From Acidovorax sp. (GTDB taxonomy: Bacteria; Pseudomonadota; Gammaproteobacteria; Burkholderiales; Burkholderiaceae_C), in assembly GCA_004210805.1 (NCBI GenBank), contig SDXZ01000009.1, positions 1 to 37,056 of the forward strand: 37,056 nt of DNA. Direction: 5' to 3'. Below the pieces are notes generated by a model. That model saw only the letters and a program-made list of their open reading frames with translations. It was not told the DNA's origin and made no database searches. The stretch's first letter is position 1, and every line of letters begins with the position of its first letter. Position numbers and translations under genes: made by a program. Shown piece after piece: positions 33,747-37,056 of the stretch.

Positions 33747-35069
33747 CTACAGCTGCGGAAAATTCCACGTCGCCATGTGCCGCAGCTCCTTGGCGCCGCC
33801 GTGGGTTATGCGGTCGGGCATGCCCTGGGCATGGGGGCGCGGGGCGACGCCCTGAGCGACGCGTTTGACGCCGCTGGTCTTGTCCAGGCTAGCGCACCAC
33901 ATCTGCCAGCGACTGCCGTCCATGCGGTCGCGAAAGCCCCGCTCCGCCAAGTCGGCCGGTGTGGGTGGTGTGGGCGACAGGATGTCCAGGTATTCCATGC
34001 GGCCGCGCACGACGCCGGTGGGCTCGTCAGTGCGCATTTCGTGGCAGTAGGCAGCGCCCCAGAGGTCTTCCCGAAAGCGCACCGCGTAAACGTCGCCTGC
34101 GGCCAGCGGGCCGCGCACTGCACGCGGGGCTTTGGGCACGCCGGCGGGGCGGGCTGCGGACTTTGCACGAGGTAGTCGCTGCGGTGGTGGCGCGGCTGGC
34201 TCTGCGGTGGGGCGCTGAAGGTGGCCGAACAGGCTTTGCAGCAGGGCATCGTTGGTGCCGTGCGCCGCCGTCCACCAGGCCAGCGGGCCGGGGACTTCGA
34301 CACGCACGCTGGGCCGCTGGTCGCGCTCGCGCGCGGAGGTGAAGCGGGTCCGCAGGCCGGGCCGATCCGGGGCCTGCAGCACGCCTACTAACGCCAAAGC
34401 CTCGAGCAACAGCCCGGCACGCCAGGGCTTGGCAGGCTGCAGCCACTTCGCGGCCTGGATGGCGGTGCGCGCTTGGCTGTAGCGGGCTGTGCCGGGCAGC
34501 CTGCGCAGCAAGTCCAGCAGCTGGTGCAGCACCCAGATGTCGCGTGGCGCGGGTTGGGGCCAGCTGTCGGGCGAGCACTGGAGCGCATCTTCCAGGGTCA
34601 GCACTGCGGCCAGCGGGCCGTCCTCGTCGCTCCAACCGGACCCTTGCAGCGCGCGGTGGTAAGCCAGCTGGGTACGATCTTTGGCCGTTGCGGTGTAAAA
34701 GCAGATGGCGCAGCGGTCTGACCCTGGGCCCATGGGCTGGTGCGCGTGTTCTGGCATAGCCAAGCCCAGCGCCACGGCGGGCAGCACGGCCTGCCACTGC
34801 AGGCCGGCCGAGCCCAGCGATGCCACGAACGCGTCGGCAGCGCGACTCAGGTCCACCTGGGCTGCCAGGCTGCGCAGCCGCCGAATCGTTTCGTCATGGG
34901 GCCACTGCACGGGTGTGTTGGGCGTCCAGCCGGCATCGGCCAGTTGCTGGCGCTCCTGCGCGGTCACCGTATCGGGGATGCGAAAGAAGGACTGGCCGTG
35001 GCTGTCGATGCCGTGGTTGGCAACGTCGTAGATGCGATGCAGCAGCGGTGCGACCAAGTCGAAGTTCAT
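33747..35069 (-). CDS. Hypothetical protein, two-part architecture
   Basis: A 440-residue soluble protein that I cannot assign to a family. The N-terminal two thirds are helical, with a CAIC pair near residue 120 (SDRCAICFY). A Pro/Ala-rich linker leads to a beta-rich C-terminal part of about 120 residues (GDVYAVRFREDLWGAAYCHE, then GRMEYLDI, RDRMDGSRWQMWCA), which loosely recalls Imm26-type immunity domains; this is only an impression. No signal peptide or membrane segment. No ribosome site is seen before the ATG at 35069. Codon use is typical of the host, unlike decayed neighbours. Confidence 0.6.
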   Translation of the reverse strand: MNFDLVAPLLHRIYDVANHGIDSHGQSFFRIPDTVTAQERQQLADAGWTPNTPVQWPHDETIRRLRSLAAQVDLSRAADAFVASLGSAGLQWQAVLPAVALGLAMPEHAHQPMGPGSDRCAICFYTATAKDRTQLAYHRALQGSGWSDEDGPLAAVLTLEDALQCSPDSWPQPAPRDIWVLHQLLDLLRRLPGTARYSQARTAIQAAKWLQPAKPWRAGLLLEALALVGVLQAPDRPGLRTRFTSARERDQRPSVRVEVPGPLAWWTAAHGTNDALLQSLFGHLQRPTAEPAAPPPQRLPRAKSAARPAGVPKAPRAVRGPLAAGDVYAVRFREDLWGAAYCHEMRTDEPTGVVRGRMEYLDILSPTPPTPADLAERGFRDRMDGSRWQMWCASLDKTSGVKRVAQGVAPRPHAQGMPDRITHGGAKELRHMATWNFPQL

Positions 35070-35199
35070 GGGGGAGGTATGTTAGAGCAGGCAGCCAAAT
35101 TATTGGGCTGGGCGCCAACAACCGTATTGAGAGGAGGGCCCGCAATGCACGCGGGCTAGGCACTAAGCGCACACCTCACTGCGCCCGCGCAAGGCAGCA

Positions 35200-35358
35200 T
35201 CAAGGAGTCGTTTTCTTTTCGCCCTTGTTTTGCGATCCTGTGGGAGATCCCGACTTTTTGTCGGCTTTCCCCGTAGCCGAGCTTTTGCCGCCATTCGCGC
35301 TAGTGTCTTGCGTTGGATGCGATTTACCGCCTTTAGTATCTTTCGTGTTTTGGGGCAT
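35200..35358 (-). CDS. Small hydrophilic Lys/Gly/Ser-rich protein
   Basis: 52 residues, with no hydrophobic residues beyond a few Val/Met/Pro, and KGGKS- and NGGKSS-like repeats. A strong AGGAG site sits well spaced before the ATG at 35358, which is the main reason to believe it over the overlapping 73-codon frame. Low complexity and charge suggest disorder, like small stress-related proteins, but no function can be stated. Confidence 0.5.
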   Translation of the reverse strand: MPQNTKDTKGGKSHPTQDTSANGGKSSATGKADKKSGSPTGSQNKGEKKTTP

Positions 35359-35472
35359 GACAGCTCCTGTAGTTGAGAGCTCATACGTTATCCATCGCTC
35401 TAAAATTTGGCATTCCCTAACACCACCACCGCGCGTAGGACTTTTGCTCAGGCATTGATGCATATGCAAATG

Positions 35473-35501
35473 TGAATCGCCCCGGGGTTTTAACAGACCC
35501 C
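35473..35501. repeat. Possible IS3-family terminal repeat (solo end)
   Basis: Begins TGAATCGCCCCGGGGTTTT, close to the TGAACCGCCCCGG start of many IS3-type ends. No transposase or opposite end was found. Next to it, 35497-35527 forms a hairpin (ACCCC and TGAAGTT arms with loop GGACA). Confidence 0.4.
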
Positions 35502-35699
35502 CTGAAGTTGGACAAACTTCAAGGGGTTCCATAGACCATTCAACATGACGGACGCCAGTGCGTGGGCGAGTCGCGGCGGTTTGTGCGCCAGGGCGGTAGA
35601 GATACGGGAAACAGCCTTGATGTTGGCTGCGTTCTTCTGACTAGCATTGGCCGGGAGTTCACGCCGATCTGCGATTCGAAGATCAATCTGGACTGCCAT
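35490..35699 (-). CDS. Small protein of unknown function
   Basis: 69 residues (starts MAVQIDLRIADRRELPANAS), Ala/Leu/Lys-rich, without signal peptide or membrane segment. It is supported mainly by an AGGAG ribosome site before the ATG at 35699. Its last residues (LKFVQLQGVC) are encoded within the hairpin beside the possible IS3 end, so the natural C-terminus may have been replaced. No family recognised. Confidence 0.4.
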   Translation of the reverse strand: MAVQIDLRIADRRELPANASQKNAANIKAVSRISTALAHKPPRLAHALASVMLNGLWNPLKFVQLQGVC

Positions 35700-35802
35700 T
35701 GGCTGCTCCTGGCCGCGGGATGCCCTTCGTGATCCCACAGCTTCCGGTGATCTAAGGCCCACAGCTCAGCCGCGCCCGGTGAGAATTTTGTGCTCCGTCA
35801 AC

Positions 35803-36426
35803 TCAAATCTCAGTCTGTTCGGATAGCTCAAGAGCATCGTCGACCTCAATGCCAAGGTAGCGGACAGTTGACTCGATTTTTGAGTGGCCCAGGAGTAGCT
35901 GGACCGCGCGGAGGTTCTTCGTTCTGCGGTAAATGAGCGTAGCCTTGGTGCGCCGCATGGAGTGCGTTCCATACTCTGCTGGATCCAAGCCCAGCTGCAA
36001 CACCCAGCGCCCGAGAATGCGGGCGTACTGACGTGTCCCTAGGTGCGGCGAGTTGTGAAGTCGGCTCGGAAAGATAAAGTCTTCTGATTTCAGCTTGGCG
36101 GTCTTGATCCATTGCTGAAGCGCTTCACGGGTGGTCGCCGTCAGCTCGAACTGGACGGGGTGATGAGTTTTGTGCTGCATGACCGTTGCTCGTGAAGCGA
36201 CTTGGTCACCATGGCACACATCACGGACTTTGAGGGCGACCAGGTCGCATCCGCGTAGCTTGCTGTCGATTCCCAGATTGAAGAGCGCAAGCTCGCGCAC
36301 CCGGTTCTCCCTCTGTAGGCGCACGCGCAGCGCCCAGATATCTTTGGGCTTGAAGGGCGCCTTCTGACCAACAATCTTTCCCTTGTTCCATGGCTCGCGA
36401 TGAACCGAGTTTTGAACGGATTCCAT
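35803..36426 (-). CDS. Short tyrosine recombinase (catalytic domain only)
   Basis: 207 residues, about the catalytic domain of a tyrosine recombinase with only a short N-terminal arm. Active-site residues are R58 (KLRGCDL), probably K86 (MQHKTHH), H155 and R158 (THSMRR), H181 (LLGHSKIES) and Y190 (VRYLGI), so it may be active. A GGGAGA site precedes the ATG at 36426. Core-only recombinases of this size are found in many proteobacteria, often near genomic islands; the target site is unknown. It is not closely similar to the TnpS-like recombinase at 16075. Confidence 0.85.
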   Translation of the reverse strand: MESVQNSVHREPWNKGKIVGQKAPFKPKDIWALRVRLQRENRVRELALFNLGIDSKLRGCDLVALKVRDVCHGDQVASRATVMQHKTHHPVQFELTATTREALQQWIKTAKLKSEDFIFPSRLHNSPHLGTRQYARILGRWVLQLGLDPAEYGTHSMRRTKATLIYRRTKNLRAVQLLLGHSKIESTVRYLGIEVDDALELSEQTEI

Positions 36427-36648
36427 ACTGGTCTCCCATCAAGCAAAGGGATCAAAACCATGCGCCTTATGTACGCGAATGTCTACGGGTGACCACGTTA
36501 GCCGTATTCGTTCTTTGGGGGGACAGAGAACAGCCTTGGATCTTCCCCACTGTCTGCTATTGGTCGCAGCGGCCGTCCAGCGACTGCGGGCCGAAAGTCA
36601 GCAACCAGCCTGAAGCCGTCGTTGAACCCATCGGCGTCAGAGCCGCAG

Positions 36649-37056
36649 CTAGCTCGCTTTTCGAACGCGCCCGAGAAACCGCGGAAGCATCTTTGCCGCT
36701 TGCTTAAGTACTGCGAACTCATGGTCGCTCAGATCGTGCGCTCGAACGTCAAAATGACAGATGGTGCCGTACAGTTCGCCGAAATTGTTCACCAAAGGAA
36801 GGCCATGGTAGGAGCCGACAACCCCCTGGTACTTGTGTCCCAAAAGTCGAGTATCGATCGACGTGTTGGTGGTTTGGAAAACGCCTTCACGCAACACGAA
36901 TTGGCAGAAGCTGTCCTGAAGGGGCACGACCTGCAGGAATTCCGGAGTCAGTTCCCCGAGCTTGTCGAACACGAACTCGTTGCGGAGCGTGCCACCTTCC
37001 AGTCGATAGACCGCTGAATACCTGTGCGGCACGCGCTCATTCAAGAATTGAAGGCC
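36649..37056 (-). CDS. GAF-domain protein, C-terminal part (5' end outside window)
   Basis: The frame is open to the window edge, giving about 135 residues. The sequence is a GAF domain: FLNERVPHRYSAVYRLEGG at the start, a ligand-pocket region with TRLLGHKYQGVVGSYHGLPL, then GELYGTICHFDVRAHDLSDH and a final helix. GAF domains bind small molecules or cofactors and usually control an attached or partner output. No output domain is seen at the C-terminus, so it may be a stand-alone sensor. The beginning is outside the window. Confidence 0.8.
   Translation of the reverse strand, partial: GLQFLNERVPHRYSAVYRLEGGTLRNEFVFDKLGELTPEFLQVVPLQDSFCQFVLREGVFQTTNTSIDTRLLGHKYQGVVGSYHGLPLVNNFGELYGTICHFDVRAHDLSDHEFAVLKQAAKMLPRFLGRVRKAS

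Noticed and set aside
35163-35384. 73-codon basic protein overlapping the small Lys/Gly-rich gene
   Set aside because: The alternative 52-codon frame has a well-spaced AGGAG site; this one does not.

Overview
The window is high-GC chromosomal DNA from a betaproteobacterium, most likely a Comamonadaceae member close to Acidovorax. The grounds are codon bias, the kinds of genes present, and three copies of a short AGCGCTT-n7-AAGCGC hairpin repeat of a sort I associate with that family. No rRNA, tRNA or CRISPR array was seen.

Bases 1-13975 look like ordinary accessory metabolism with intact genes: a partial TetR regulator; a two-subunit molybdenum hydroxylase (2Fe-2S subunit plus Tat-exported Mo subunit); a divergent LysR/SDR pair; a MocA-like Mo-cofactor nucleotidyltransferase that could serve the hydroxylase; a Cu/Zn superoxide dismutase lipoprotein; a ChaC-like glutathione cyclotransferase; an OmpA-like protein; glyoxalase I overlapping a hot-dog thioesterase; a tightly packed MarR-MFS-MaoC-MATE run behind a nested palindrome; and a second SDR.

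Bases about 14000-20500 are a mosaic of mobile and broken DNA. It holds three 18-bp repeats like a transposon end, a frameshifted MbcA/ParS-type (DUF2384) antitoxin remnant, a divergent pair resembling the Tn4651 cointegrate-resolution proteins TnpT (KfrA-like coiled coil) and TnpS (tyrosine recombinase) with a palindrome-rich intergenic candidate resolution site, an SMC-like ATPase that has lost its Walker A end, an ankyrin-repeat gene meeting it head-to-head, and an orphan Imm1-type immunity gene. No Tn3-family transposase is present, so the resolution module is either displaced or derelict.

Bases about 20700-31700 carry a small lipoprotein gene, DNA polymerase II with a good LexA box, a long kelch-repeat surface protein with 14 kelch units, InlB-type repeats and a C-terminal sorting tail, and a two-gene unit joining one GspG-like pseudopilin to a membrane GGDEF-EAL protein with no gap. 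Bases 31722-37056 are a second worn region: coding fragments, small lipoprotein and secreted genes (one split by a frameshift at five G), unknown proteins, a possible IS3-type end, a short integrase with all catalytic residues, and the C-terminal part of a GAF-domain protein running off the window.
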